Shown here: positions 49,421-58,268 of the stretch, in pieces | Numbering within the stretch: the stretch's first letter is position 1 | Layout: each line of letters starts with the position of its first letter | Origin: Candidatus Obscuribacterales bacterium | GTDB taxonomy: Bacteria > Cyanobacteriota > Vampirovibrionia > Obscuribacterales > Obscuribacteraceae | DNA: 64,000 bases | Direction of reading: 5' to 3' | Assembly: GCA_019747875.1 (NCBI GenBank) | Contig: JAIEQI010000075.1 | Span: forward strand, 61,889-125,888 | Program-made: the position numbers and the translations under genes | The notes under the pieces: generated by a model | Told to the model about the DNA's origin: nothing | What the model saw: only the letters and a program-made list of their open reading frames with translations | The model's database searches: none

Positions 49421-49783
49421 ATGGACGATACTAGATTCCTAGCTGAAGTGGTAAGCATGGCACGTATTTACGTTCGTCATGGGCGATTCGATCTGGCTCG
49501 CCGCTTATTGCGAGACTTCATTCTTATGGAAGAAAATCTTGCCCAACCTCGCCCATATGCCTTAGCAATGGCTTATTACAATTTGGGGGAAGTTTACAGC
49601 GATCATGGCAATTATCTGATTGCCTCAGACTTGCAGCATCAAGCGGCACAACACTGGGAAAGCCGGAACCCAGACAAATCAGTTGATTTGCTCTGGTATG
49701 CCAATACGCTTACCCAGCTTGAACACGAAACCGATCGGTTGATCCGCGAATACCAAAGAGAACGAGAAATCGGTATAGCCTGA
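49421..49783 (+). CDS. Small TPR-like protein
   Basis: 120 residues with at least two helix-turn-helix TPR-type units: AEVVSMARIYVRHGRFDLAR and PYALAMAYYNLGEVYSDHGN (the A-x-x-x-N-L-G-x-x-Y-x-x-x-G-x-Y/F pattern). Probably a cytoplasmic scaffold or partner protein. The start is ATG 49421. No operon partner is obvious, although a response regulator lies 180 bases upstream in the same direction. Confidence 0.7.
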   Translation: MDDTRFLAEVVSMARIYVRHGRFDLARRLLRDFILMEENLAQPRPYALAMAYYNLGEVYSDHGNYLIASDLQHQAAQHWESRNPDKSVDLLWYANTLTQLEHETDRLIREYQREREIGIA

Positions 49784-49888
49784 GCGAAGCCTCGCTGTGC
49801 TCACAAGAAACCGGCGAACAGTCGTGGTCTCATTTTTGCGGCCGCGAATGTAAACACTGCAAGCCCTTTTTGATTCGGCTCGCAAACG

Positions 49889-50150
49889 TATGGAGCGCGG
49901 GCATCTTGCCCGCCCATATGCAAATTCTACTTTCTACGCTACAGCTTTAGGGAGACTCTACCTCTTGCGAAACTCCGAATGCATAGCTGCAACGCGCTTC
50001 GCGCTTATGGGCGGACAAGATGTCCGCGCTCCATACTAGCTGCAAAAATCTGCACTAGACCACGCTGAGATGAGATCGCCAGCAGCTGAGATGAGATCGC
50101 CAACAGCATCGGGACGTCCGCGCTCCATACATGAGATCGCCAGGAGCATC
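49889..50150. repeat. Cluster of GC-rich interspersed repeats
   Basis: The TATGGAGCGCGGGCATCTTG-type copy at 49889-49920 is followed by an inverted copy at 50006-50036 (ATGGGCGGACAAGATGTCCG and CGCTCCATA), a partial GGGACGTCCGCGCTCCATAC at 50111-50130, and three copies of ATGAGATCGCCA(G/A) between 50069 and 50145. The whole gene-free gap 49784-50176 is made of such elements. Confidence 0.8.
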
Positions 50151-50176
50151 ATTGCCGTTTTGTGCGCGATCCGAGA

Positions 50177-50584
50177 TCATGAAGGCTTGCGCGACTGTTC
50201 CTTCCTGTGAGACCCTTCACCGGGGCATCTTCCTACGTCCCACTTATGAATTATAGATTCGAGTTCTTTCATGAACACCGGCTTGGTGAAGTAGTCATCC
50301 ATGCCGGATTTCAGGCACTCTTCCTTGGAAGAATGTCCAGCAGTAATTGCGATGATCGGACAGTCCGTTCCAAGCTCCCGCATGCCCTGCGCCACTGAAA
50401 GACCATCCATCTGTGGCAAACCAATATCAAGCAGCACTAAACCATAATCAACGCCACTGGATTGAATTTCTGCAATCGCCTCTTCACCGGTAACGGCGAT
50501 GTAGGATTTCAATCCTAATTTGTCCAGATTGCGCTTGTATACCATTCCAAGCGTCGCATCATCTTCTACAATCAAAACACACAT
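50177..50584 (-). CDS. Single-domain response regulator (REC)
   Basis: 135 residues: MCVLIVEDDATLG (acidic pocket), Asp in LVLLDIGLPQMDG, Thr switch in IIAITAGH and Lys in YFTKPVFMKEL, so all phosphorylation residues are present. A short basic tail (SHRKEQSRKPS) follows. No output domain, so it would signal by protein contact. It is divergent from the kinase gene at 50830, with 245 bases between. Confidence 0.87.
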   Translation of the reverse strand: MCVLIVEDDATLGMVYKRNLDKLGLKSYIAVTGEEAIAEIQSSGVDYGLVLLDIGLPQMDGLSVAQGMRELGTDCPIIAITAGHSSKEECLKSGMDDYFTKPVFMKELESIIHKWDVGRCPGEGSHRKEQSRKPS

Positions 50585-50806
50585 TTATACGACCGCCAGA
50601 AAGGTTGGAAAGTAGGGTGATTATTTCAGCCTCTATGCCCAGCAAAAAAGCCGCTATCTAATTTTACCTCGCCACAGCTCTTGACTTACAAGCAAGAATC
50701 GCCGCTCGTTTGCGATAAACTACACGCGAGGACTACAACGCCTTACTTTCTAAAGCCTCAGCATTGTCTTTGCGCGCACATTAAAAAGCGAAAGAGGGTA
50801 AATTAA

Positions 50807-50911
50807 ATGCAGAAGCTCAAGATGACAATATGCCAGAGACCAAGGTCGGAACGATTATCGACAACAAATACCAGCTTCTGGAAGAAGTCGGCGCCGGAGG
50901 CATGGGGTTAG
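50807..50911 (+). other. Possible leader ORF overlapping the kinase start
   Basis: ATG 50807 is preceded by AGAGGG at a suitable distance and encodes about 34 residues (MQKLKMTICQRPRSERLSTT...) before TAG, in a different frame from the kinase whose ATG 50830 lies inside it. It could couple translation to the kinase or be chance. Confidence 0.3.
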
Positions 50912-53028
50912 TCTATAAAGCAAAGCAGCAGGGTCTTGAACGCATCGTTGCGATAAAAATTCTAGAACCAACTTTGGTATCAGATAACGATAGCCTTGCT
51001 CGTTTCGAGCGTGAGGCCAGGTCCATATCCCTTCTGAATCATATTCACATTGCATCCTTTTACAGCTATGGCATTCACGAATCCCATGCGCCATACATTG
51101 CGATGGAGTTTCTCGAAGGAAAGAATCTCAAGTCCCTGATTCAGGAGACCGACGATGGGCTCGAATGGCAACGTGCGGCGAAGATTTGCCTTCAAATCTG
51201 CGATGCGATGGATTACGCACATTCACAAGGTGTTGTTCATCGAGATTTGAAACCGAACAACATCATTCTTCTGTCGTCGCCACAAGCAGATTGGGTTAAA
51301 GTCGTTGACTTCGGCTTAGCAAAATTGGCAGACTTGACTGATTCCGGAAAACAACGCCTGACAAAAACAGGAGAATTGCTGGGGTCGGTTGACTATCTCA
51401 GCCCAGAACAGTGCCTGGGTCGGCAAACGGATCAAAGAAGCGACATCTATTCGCTTGCCTGTATTTTGTTCGAGATGCTTACGGGAAGGACCCCTTTCGA
51501 ATCAGACAATCCGATCGGGCAAATTCACAAACACGCAAACGAGGAATCACCGCTCATCACAACGGTGAGCCAAAAGCTCTTCCCTCCTGGTCTTGAGTTA
51601 CTGATCAAAAAATCGCTAGCGAAAGATCCCGCAGATCGCTATCAGAGCATGGCCGATCTCGCACTCGATCTCAAGTTAATACTTGACGGCAAAGGTGGCG
51701 AACTGGTTTCAAGCCTTGCTCAATACGGTCAGCGCAAGCGAAAGAAGGCAGGAGCGAATAAAGGTTTAGTTCTTTCGATCGGCATTGCATTTTCGCTGCT
51801 AGCCATCGCCTGTGGTGCAGGGTGGTTCTACTTTACCGATGCCGGAATTTCTTACCAGGCGCGAACGTCTCTTACGTCTAATCCGAACCTGGCTACTCGC
51901 CTTGAATGGCTGAGAAAAGCAGATAAGCTGGAGAACGAAGGAAAAGCCCAGACCGCACAACTCGTCCGGGCAGAAGTTTTACATCCGTTTGCAGCGAGCA
52001 ATGAGGATGATTTCGGAATCGCGAAAATGTATCTTACTCTTGCAAATGAGTACAAAGACAAAGGAGAGACAGCGCTTGCTGCGAAAGCTGGCTGGCAAGC
52101 CTTGCAGGAAATGTCCAAGGTGACAAAGCCAGGCGCATACCCAACGGTAGTTACACCCAGAAGCAAGCTTTATCTGGAAACAATAGAAGACGCGGCTTTG
52201 ATGTCATCACTGAATCCAGGTAAATTTAATAAGACGGATGCAGGTATGCTTCAGAAGTTCTCACGCCCAATGATGAACGTTCCAGGTCCGTTCACCCTCA
52301 ACCTCGTTGACCTTTTGGAACGTGTGGTGGATGATTCAAGAATGCCAGCCAACGAGGACACGGTTGAATGTTATCGGCTCAGAGCTTCGTATCTATCGAC
52401 ACGGAATCCGCTGGAACTTCGTCGATTACTAAAAGCCGCATCGAAAGCATCCAGGGAAGCTCTGCGCCTTCATGGACCACACGCAGCTGCGCATCTGGAA
52501 GCCTGGGCGGAAGCAACACGAAATCTGGCTGGTAGAGGTTATCCAAAAGAAGCGCTAGCCAGCGCGAAAAAAGTTGAAGCTTCCCTGGACGGTGTAGAAC
52601 CAAAGAGCGACAATAAGATCCTCAACAACGTAATCTCAGAGACATTACACGGATACCTTGCCTTAGGCATGCAGGCTGACGCAGAGCGCCTCGCCCAAAA
52701 GCTCAAGTCATATTCTTGTATGCAAACGGAAGAATGTACTTCATGCGCAAGTGCGTACCAGGTGCTATCTTCTGTGATTGTCAGGCGAAACAGGGAGGAA
52801 GGAACGAAAGCGTTGTTGCGTTCAGCACAGCTCTACAATTCTCTCGACTACATAGACAATCCTGAGGCGATCCAAGAATACGAAAAGGTGCTAAGGCAGC
52901 TTATTAGAGCGTCGGAAAATAAAAAGTTGTCTCCTGATTTAAAAGCGCAGATCTCCGAGGGGCTTAAGAAGGCAAAGCAGTTCTGTCAAAAGCATAAGCT
53001 TGATCAATCTTACCTATCGAACTTTTAG
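50830..53028 (+). CDS. Membrane-anchored Ser/Thr protein kinase with helical-repeat C-terminal domain
   Basis: 732 residues: glycine loop VGAGGMGLVYKAK (20-32), Lys43 in VAIKIL, catalytic loop HRDLKPNNII (137-146), DFG at 160-162 and activation segment GSVDYLSPEQ. A transmembrane helix at about 311-335 (GLVLSIGIAFSLLAIACGAG) is followed by about 395 residues of helices, partly TPR-like. A CxxC-like stretch (MQTEECTSCASAY) lies near residue 640 in the presumed extracytoplasmic part. ATG 50830 has no good ribosome binding site; the strong AGAGGG motif upstream serves ATG 50807, which opens a short out-of-frame overlapping frame, hinting at translational coupling from a leader peptide. Confidence 0.92.
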   Translation: MPETKVGTIIDNKYQLLEEVGAGGMGLVYKAKQQGLERIVAIKILEPTLVSDNDSLARFEREARSISLLNHIHIASFYSYGIHESHAPYIAMEFLEGKNLKSLIQETDDGLEWQRAAKICLQICDAMDYAHSQGVVHRDLKPNNIILLSSPQADWVKVVDFGLAKLADLTDSGKQRLTKTGELLGSVDYLSPEQCLGRQTDQRSDIYSLACILFEMLTGRTPFESDNPIGQIHKHANEESPLITTVSQKLFPPGLELLIKKSLAKDPADRYQSMADLALDLKLILDGKGGELVSSLAQYGQRKRKKAGANKGLVLSIGIAFSLLAIACGAGWFYFTDAGISYQARTSLTSNPNLATRLEWLRKADKLENEGKAQTAQLVRAEVLHPFAASNEDDFGIAKMYLTLANEYKDKGETALAAKAGWQALQEMSKVTKPGAYPTVVTPRSKLYLETIEDAALMSSLNPGKFNKTDAGMLQKFSRPMMNVPGPFTLNLVDLLERVVDDSRMPANEDTVECYRLRASYLSTRNPLELRRLLKAASKASREALRLHGPHAAAHLEAWAEATRNLAGRGYPKEALASAKKVEASLDGVEPKSDNKILNNVISETLHGYLALGMQADAERLAQKLKSYSCMQTEECTSCASAYQVLSSVIVRRNREEGTKALLRSAQLYNSLDYIDNPEAIQEYEKVLRQLIRASENKKLSPDLKAQISEGLKKAKQFCQKHKLDQSYLSNF

Positions 53029-53090
53029 GCGCCTGCCCTTCGCTCATCTTGATAGTTTCTTGATAAATCCTCAAATGTATTGACACTTCG

Positions 53091-55082
53091 TTGATTGGAG
53101 ATAAGCTAGATTCCAATCAATCTTCCCTTTCTTGTTCTTACTCAGGTGTCACCGTGGTCGCCTCAGAACGCAAGTCGCAAGTCTTGCAACAAAGATTCAA
53201 TCGATGGTTTTTCGAAGGCATTAGAAGAAACACAAGCGCTGTTCCGGACCATCAGGATTCCTGGTGGAAAGTGATGTGCTTAACTGGTGTGGACTATTTT
53301 TCTACACTGGGATATCAGCCAGGCATTGCCTTTCTGGCAGCGGGAATACTATCCCCGCTGGCTACGCTGATCGTCATACTCGTTACTCTATTTGGTCTTG
53401 TGCCTTTATACTCGAGGGTTGCAAAAGCCAGTCCTCATGGACAGGGCAGTATCTTCATGTTGGAGAATCTGCTTCCGGGCTGGCGCGGAAAAGCACTCAT
53501 CTTGGTTCTGCTGGGCTTTGCTGCCACTGATTTCGTGATCACGATAACATTGTCAGCCGCTGATGCAACCGCACACATCGTGGAGAACCCGATCTTCGCT
53601 GGATACCTCCTGGATCGAGTACAAATCACGATCCTGATTCTCGCAGTCTTGGGAGCCATATTCTTAAAAGGTTTCCGTGAAGCGATTGGTTTGTCGGTGA
53701 TTCTAGTTGCCTTTTATCTGGCATGTAACGCAGTCGTCCTGTGGAGAGCAGCAGAGGAGATGCTGACACATCAAGCGGCACTGAGTGAATGGCAGCACAA
53801 ACTGTGGGCTAACTATCATTCAATACCGAACATGATCGGAATATCACTGATCCTATTTCCCAAGCTTGCTTTAGGCATGTCAGGCTTCGAAACGGGGGTG
53901 GCGGTTATGCCGCTGGTCAAAGGAAGCAGAGGGAAATCTGCAAGTGACTCCGTTGAAGGGCGCATAAGGAACACACGAAAGCTGCTGCTAACGGCTGCAA
54001 TCATCATGGCACTATTGTTGTTTGCAAGCAGCATACTGACCACGGTTTTGATACCGGAAGCGTTGTTTAAGGAGGCCGGAGAAGCAAATGGCCGGGCTTT
54101 AGCATACCTGGCGCACCGATATCTGGGAGAAGCTTTCGGAACAATATACGATATCAGCACCATCCTTATTTTATGGTTCGCAGGCGCATCTGCGATGGCG
54201 GGTCTCTTAAATTTGGTGCCACGCTATTTGCCCAGGTATGGAATGGCTCCGAACTGGGCTCGTGCTCAACGTCCGCTCGTTGTAATTCTGACCCTCATCA
54301 CCTTTGCCGTGACCATTATTTTTCGCGCCGATGTAGACGCCCAAGCTGGTGCTTATGCTACCGGAGTACTCGTCCTTTTCACTTCAGCAGCACTAGCTGT
54401 GGTGCTTTCCTCATGGCGAAACGGTTGGCGACAACGGCTTCTATTCATCCCAATATTTCTCGTTTTTACATATACTTCAATAGCAAATATTATTGAACGA
54501 CCGGAAGGCATACAAATTGCATCCTTCTTTATAGGATCAATTCTGATTACTTCTCTGATCTCTAGAACCATGCGATCGCTGGAGCTCCGCATTCAACAGG
54601 TTCAGCTTGATGCTGTTGCTGAAGGGTTCGTCCAAGAAGCTCTGCGAAAATCGGGACAAATCTGCTTGCTGGCACACCGCCCTGGCGGTACAAACTACGC
54701 GGACAAAGAATTGGAAACACGGACTGTTCACAAACTGACTCAGCACGAAGCAACATTTATCTTTCTTGAAATCGCCCTTAGCGATCCCTCCGAATTTGGA
54801 GGTGAACGACTCGAAGTCACCGGACATCAGATTAATGGATTCAAAGTATTGCGCTGCCAAAGCCCAGCAATCCCAAATGCAATTGCCGCGCTTTTACTGA
54901 ATCTTCGAGATACAACCAACACGATACCTCACGCCTATTTCGGATGGACGGAAGGTCATCCTTTGAGCTATGTTTTCAAATATATTTTTCTTGGTGAAGG
55001 TGAAACTGCACCCGTGACGCGAGAAATACTAAGAGAAACGGAACTGAATCCACTGTTACGCCCTAAAATTATCGTTGGATAG
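53091..55082 (+). CDS. APC-family permease, possible potassium transporter
   Basis: 663 residues. About 12 hydrophobic helices occupy residues 60-500, starting with [20 protein letters not shown], with [13 protein letters not shown] in the middle, as in APC-superfamily permeases. A soluble C-terminal domain of about 160 residues ends [20 protein letters not shown] and [15 protein letters not shown], a tail typical of a permease group often annotated only as APC family. KimA/Kup-type potassium transporters belong to the same superfamily, and KdpD/KdpE-like genes follow directly (30 bases), so potassium uptake is a reasonable but unproven guess over amino-acid transport. The start is uncertain: TTG 53091 gives the longest form, and GTG 53154 (just before VASERKS) is a likely alternative. 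Confidence 0.82.
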   Translation: MIGDKLDSNQSSLSCSYSGVTVVASERKSQVLQQRFNRWFFEGIRRNTSAVPDHQDSWWKVMCLTGVDYFSTLGYQPGIAFLAAGILSPLATLIVILVTLFGLVPLYSRVAKASPHGQGSIFMLENLLPGWRGKALILVLLGFAATDFVITITLSAADATAHIVENPIFAGYLLDRVQITILILAVLGAIFLKGFREAIGLSVILVAFYLACNAVVLWRAAEEMLTHQAALSEWQHKLWANYHSIPNMIGISLILFPKLALGMSGFETGVAVMPLVKGSRGKSASDSVEGRIRNTRKLLLTAAIIMALLLFASSILTTVLIPEALFKEAGEANGRALAYLAHRYLGEAFGTIYDISTILILWFAGASAMAGLLNLVPRYLPRYGMAPNWARAQRPLVVILTLITFAVTIIFRADVDAQAGAYATGVLVLFTSAALAVVLSSWRNGWRQRLLFIPIFLVFTYTSIANIIERPEGIQIASFFIGSILITSLISRTMRSLELRIQQVQLDAVAEGFVQEALRKSGQICLLAHRPGGTNYADKELETRTVHKLTQHEATFIFLEIALSDPSEFGGERLEVTGHQINGFKVLRCQSPAIPNAIAALLLNLRDTTNTIPHAYFGWTEGHPLSYVFKYIFLGEGETAPVTREILRETELNPLLRPKIIVG

Positions 55083-55112
55083 CGCATAATTAGATTCAAA
55101 CGGGTTTCGCGA

Positions 55113-56552
55113 ATGCTATCAGATAAACGAACAATTTTCACGACGTGGGCGCCTTATCTAGTGGCTATTGCTTGCACCGCGGTTACCACCCTATTGATTC
55201 AATACTTCGCCCTGGATCTAAGCCTGGGCAATGTTTCGATGCTCTACCTTTTGCTTGTGATCGTCGCGGCGGTATTTCTGGGTAAAGGTCCAGCCGTCGC
55301 CGTCTCGTTAACATCCTTTCTCGCCGTAAACTGGTTTTTCGTCACCCCAAAATACACATTCAACGTGAGTAGTCTTTCTGAATGGCTCTCGCTTTGTACA
55401 TTCCTTTTTACAGCCATAGTCACTGGACAGTTAATGGCGCAATTCAAATATTCAGCATACCAGTCGCAGCAACACCAGATCGAGACAGCAGCCCTATCCG
55501 ATGCAAGCTGGGCGATTGCTTCGCAACTCGATACTAAATCGTCATTGACCGAAGTATTGCAGCAGGCAAAAAAAGTCATCGATGCAAAATCAGCAACAGT
55601 CGTTGTGATCGAAGGTTCCGAAGACCGCGTCGTGGTCACGAGCGATCCTTCCAACAGCCCATCCATTTCAGAGGAGTCTTTGGTTCTGCCGTTCAACACC
55701 GAAGAAATTAATGGTTATCTCCATATAGTTAAACGCGAAGCCCAGACAGTTGAGCCCGGAAAACTTGCTATTCTAAAGTCTCTCGGGAACCACGCCGCTG
55801 TCATTCTCCAAAGAGAAAAACTGTATAAAACAAAATCCGAGGCAGCTGCATTGTTAGAAGCAGACAGATTGAAAACAGCGTTACTCTCTATGGTATCGCA
55901 TGACTTCAGAAGCCCTTTGACGTCAATCAAAGCAAGCGTGACGACATTACTTGCAGATGGCGAGCCATTGGATATGGAAACACAACGCACGTTGTTTCAA
56001 ACTATTGAACAAGAAACAGATCGGCTCAACAACATGGTTGGAAACATTCTAGATCTTTCACGGCTGGAAGCGCAGGCATGGAAGCCACGAATCGAGATTA
56101 CACCGGTACCTGAGTTAATAAGTATGGTCCTGGATGCGTTTTCCCCGGACAGTAACAAAAGAATTCGACTCAATCTTGATCCTTCACTAACAGAAATTGG
56201 AGTGGATTGCGTGCAAATGACTCAGGTGATTAAGAATCTAGTCGAAAACGGTCTCAAATACTCGCAGGCGGAAATTGAAATAACTACATCGCAAAACGGA
56301 ACTAACGTGTTTATAGATGTGTTAGATAGAGGCAGAGGGTTGGGCCTATCAGAAGAAGATCTTGTATTTGAACCGTTCTATCGGGCACCCGATTTGAAAG
56401 AGACATCTGTTCCCGGAGTTGGAATAGGCTTGGCGGTGTCCAGAGGACTGGTTGAAGCGCACGGTGGACAATTAACGGCGGAGAATCGAGACGGCGGGGG
56501 AGCGAGATTTCGCATTACGCTGCCAACAAACAACGGAGCTTTGACATCATGA
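55113..56552 (+). CDS. KdpD-like sensor histidine kinase (DUF4118, HisKA, HATPase)
   Basis: 479 residues. Four closely packed transmembrane helices in residues 12-105 (DUF4118, the membrane part of KdpD) are followed by a GAF-like region (about 130-235), HisKA with the phospho-His in MVSHDFRSPLTSIKAS (about residue 262), and an HATPase domain with N-box NLVENGLKYS, G1 DRGRGLGL and G2 GVGIGLAVSRGL. Unlike full-length KdpD, the N-terminal KdpD and Usp domains are missing, so this is the short form. It overlaps the response regulator gene by 4 bases and follows the permease, making a three-gene operon. It should be autophosphorylated in response to ionic or osmotic cues and pass phosphate to the next protein. 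Confidence 0.9.
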   Translation: MLSDKRTIFTTWAPYLVAIACTAVTTLLIQYFALDLSLGNVSMLYLLLVIVAAVFLGKGPAVAVSLTSFLAVNWFFVTPKYTFNVSSLSEWLSLCTFLFTAIVTGQLMAQFKYSAYQSQQHQIETAALSDASWAIASQLDTKSSLTEVLQQAKKVIDAKSATVVVIEGSEDRVVVTSDPSNSPSISEESLVLPFNTEEINGYLHIVKREAQTVEPGKLAILKSLGNHAAVILQREKLYKTKSEAAALLEADRLKTALLSMVSHDFRSPLTSIKASVTTLLADGEPLDMETQRTLFQTIEQETDRLNNMVGNILDLSRLEAQAWKPRIEITPVPELISMVLDAFSPDSNKRIRLNLDPSLTEIGVDCVQMTQVIKNLVENGLKYSQAEIEITTSQNGTNVFIDVLDRGRGLGLSEEDLVFEPFYRAPDLKETSVPGVGIGLAVSRGLVEAHGGQLTAENRDGGGARFRITLPTNNGALTS

Positions 56553-57235
56553 AAGCACTGATAATTGACGACGAGCCACAAATAATACGAGCATTAAGAG
56601 TGGGATTGGAGCGTGCTGGCTACTCAGTAACAGCAGCATCATCTGGCGAAGAAGCTTTGGATAAAGCAGCAGAACACCCACCCGAGATAGTCATTTTAGA
56701 TCTGGCAATGCCTGGCACTGATGGCTTTCGCGTATGTGAAGAAATCCGTAAATGGAGCAGAGTACCAATCATCGTACTTTCTGTTCGGGACTCCGAAGAG
56801 GACAAGATCAAAGCGTTAGACCTGGGGGCCGACGACTATTTAGTCAAACCCTTCGGTGTCGGGGAGCTATTGGCACGGATGAGGGCCATTCTGCGGCGTA
56901 GCTTACAAAACGATGATATCTCGGATGACGCTTCATTTGTCTCCGGCGATCTTCAAATCGACTACGTAAGAAGGCTGGTAACCTTTCAGGGAACGGAAGT
57001 GCATCTAACTCCAAAAGAATATGATCTGTTGAAATACATGGTCCAGTACAGAAATCGAGTACTGACACACAGGCAGCTGCTAAGCAAAGTGTGGGGACCA
57101 GAGTACGCAGAAGACACACACACCTTACGTGTGCACGTTGCTAACCTCAGGAACAAAGTTGAAGCAGATGCATCTCGTCCAAAATTCATACATACGGAAA
57201 CCCGCATCGGTTACCGTTTTCGTACGGACGATTGA
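56549..57235 (+). CDS. KdpE-like OmpR-family response regulator
   Basis: 228 residues: REC domain (MKALIIDDEPQIIRALR; Asp in IVILDLAMPGTDG; Ser in IIVLSVRD; Lys in DYLVKPFGVGEL) plus an OmpR-type winged helix (VHLTPKEYDLLKYMVQYRN; VHVANLRNKVE; TETRIGYRF). The best overall match in style is KdpE. The start ATG overlaps the kinase stop (ATGA). It likely binds the promoter of the permease operon or other ion-transport genes. After it comes a gene-poor, repeat-rich stretch. Confidence 0.92.
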   Translation: MKALIIDDEPQIIRALRVGLERAGYSVTAASSGEEALDKAAEHPPEIVILDLAMPGTDGFRVCEEIRKWSRVPIIVLSVRDSEEDKIKALDLGADDYLVKPFGVGELLARMRAILRRSLQNDDISDDASFVSGDLQIDYVRRLVTFQGTEVHLTPKEYDLLKYMVQYRNRVLTHRQLLSKVWGPEYAEDTHTLRVHVANLRNKVEADASRPKFIHTETRIGYRFRTDD

Positions 57236-57441
57236 GGAAACAACTGCTCGAACAGTTCATTCATCATCTGTCCAAGAAGCCAGGCAAAAAGAAATATGAT
57301 AAGTATCAATGTGATGTTGAGCATTTTGCAATACCATTCTACGAACAGTATTTAAGCGTTTCTCGCATAAACCCCGCGTCAATACCGAGATGCTGGTATC
57401 AAGAATTTGACAACGACAAACCAACGATAGTCGCGGTCCTA
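57236..57441. other. Gene-free stretch after the regulator gene
   Basis: Open frames here run into the repeats and have no family. I see no gene and no clear terminator. Confidence 0.4.
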
Positions 57442-57562
57442 AGTATGGAGCGCGGACGTCCCGTCCGCCCATAAGTATGGGCCGCGGACGTCCCGTCCGC
57501 CCATGAGTATGGGCCGCGGACGTCCCATCCGCCCAGTATGGGCCGCGTCCCGTCCGCGCTTA
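57442..57562 (+). repeat. Four tandem copies of a 29-32 bp GC-rich repeat
   Basis: Units of the type AGTATGGGCCGCGGACGTCC + CGTCCGCCCATG lie at 57442-57473, 57474-57505, 57506-57534 and 57535-57562. Each has an internal imperfect palindrome (GGACGT/ACGTCC; GCGGAC/GTCCGC). An inverted single copy lies at 57744-57770. Confidence 0.88.
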
Positions 57563-57611
57563 ACCGCGATAAACAACGATGTGATAAGAGAAACACCGTC
57601 AAAAAGATCTA

Positions 57612-57770
57612 AGCCGGCAAGATGTCGGCGCTCACGGGAGCGAACACAGCGCCCAAGAAAGAGCGATTCGCTCTCAAAAGAACGGAGTCGGCAGGATGCC
57701 GACGTTCGCAAGGATCGATACAACACAAACGGCTCCGTAAGGCTATGGGCGGACGGGACGTCCGCGCTCC
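57612..57770. repeat. Related palindromic elements and inverted repeat copy
   Basis: The stretch contains GCCGGCAAGATGTCGGCGCT (57612-57631) and GTCGGCAGGATGCCGACGTT (57688-57707), small palindromic elements of a second subtype, then ATGGGCGGACGGGACGTCCG and CGCTCC (57744-57770), the inverse of the tandem array. No gene is supported in this interval. Confidence 0.7.
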
Positions 57771-57773
57771 AGA

Positions 57774-58040
57774 CTATGCTTCCAGCCTATTCACCGAGAC
57801 GTCTTCGGTGTTCAACAACTTATCGGCAAGGACCAGAAACTGGGAATAGTCTTTCTGTTGAGCCTTCAAGGTATGCGCCAAATGCTTGAAAGCTTCACCA
57901 AGCTCTTGACCAGGGGCTTTGCGATAGAGGAGATCGATGAGGTCGTAGTAAAGCACTTCCGCTTCTGCAAAGTTACCCTTATCCATTTCTGCGGAAGCGC
58001 GGCTTTTCAAACCTGAAGCATCATTCATTGGATAAACCAT
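57774..58040 (-). CDS. Small helical (TPR-like) protein, 3' end abutting a repeat
   Basis: 88 residues: SRASAEMDKGNFAEAEVLYYDLIDLLY is a TPR-type helix pair, and a second pair follows (ELGEAFKHLAHTLKAQQKDY). The stop codon lies 3 bases from the interspersed repeat copy 57744-57770, so the end of the protein may have been reshaped by repeat insertion. An alternative start is ATG 58028. No family-specific function can be given. Confidence 0.6.
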   Translation of the reverse strand: MVYPMNDASGLKSRASAEMDKGNFAEAEVLYYDLIDLLYRKAPGQELGEAFKHLAHTLKAQQKDYSQFLVLADKLLNTEDVSVNRLEA

Positions 58041-58268
58041 GGAAGCAAATTGACAATTACGTATTTAGTATCATCGCCTGCTTTGGTTTCCAAGAATATC
58101 CGCTTATCGGCTGATCACTTGAAGTCTCCAATTACTTGTGTCTAAAGGAATATCCACCTTTTGAGTGAGCTGACAACTCGGTAACCCGGCAGCCTGAGCT
58201 GAATCTCTGATAAGATGTCGGCTCGGAGCGCCGGCAATGCGCCCTGGCAATAACGGAAAACCCTTGTA

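Noticed and set aside
57232..57474. Coding frame after the KdpE-like gene
   Set aside because: It starts at a TTG overlapping the previous stop, has no ribosome binding site and ends inside the repeat array.
57442..57562. CRISPR array
   Set aside because: The 29-32 bp units follow one another without spacers and have internal palindromes of the REP type.
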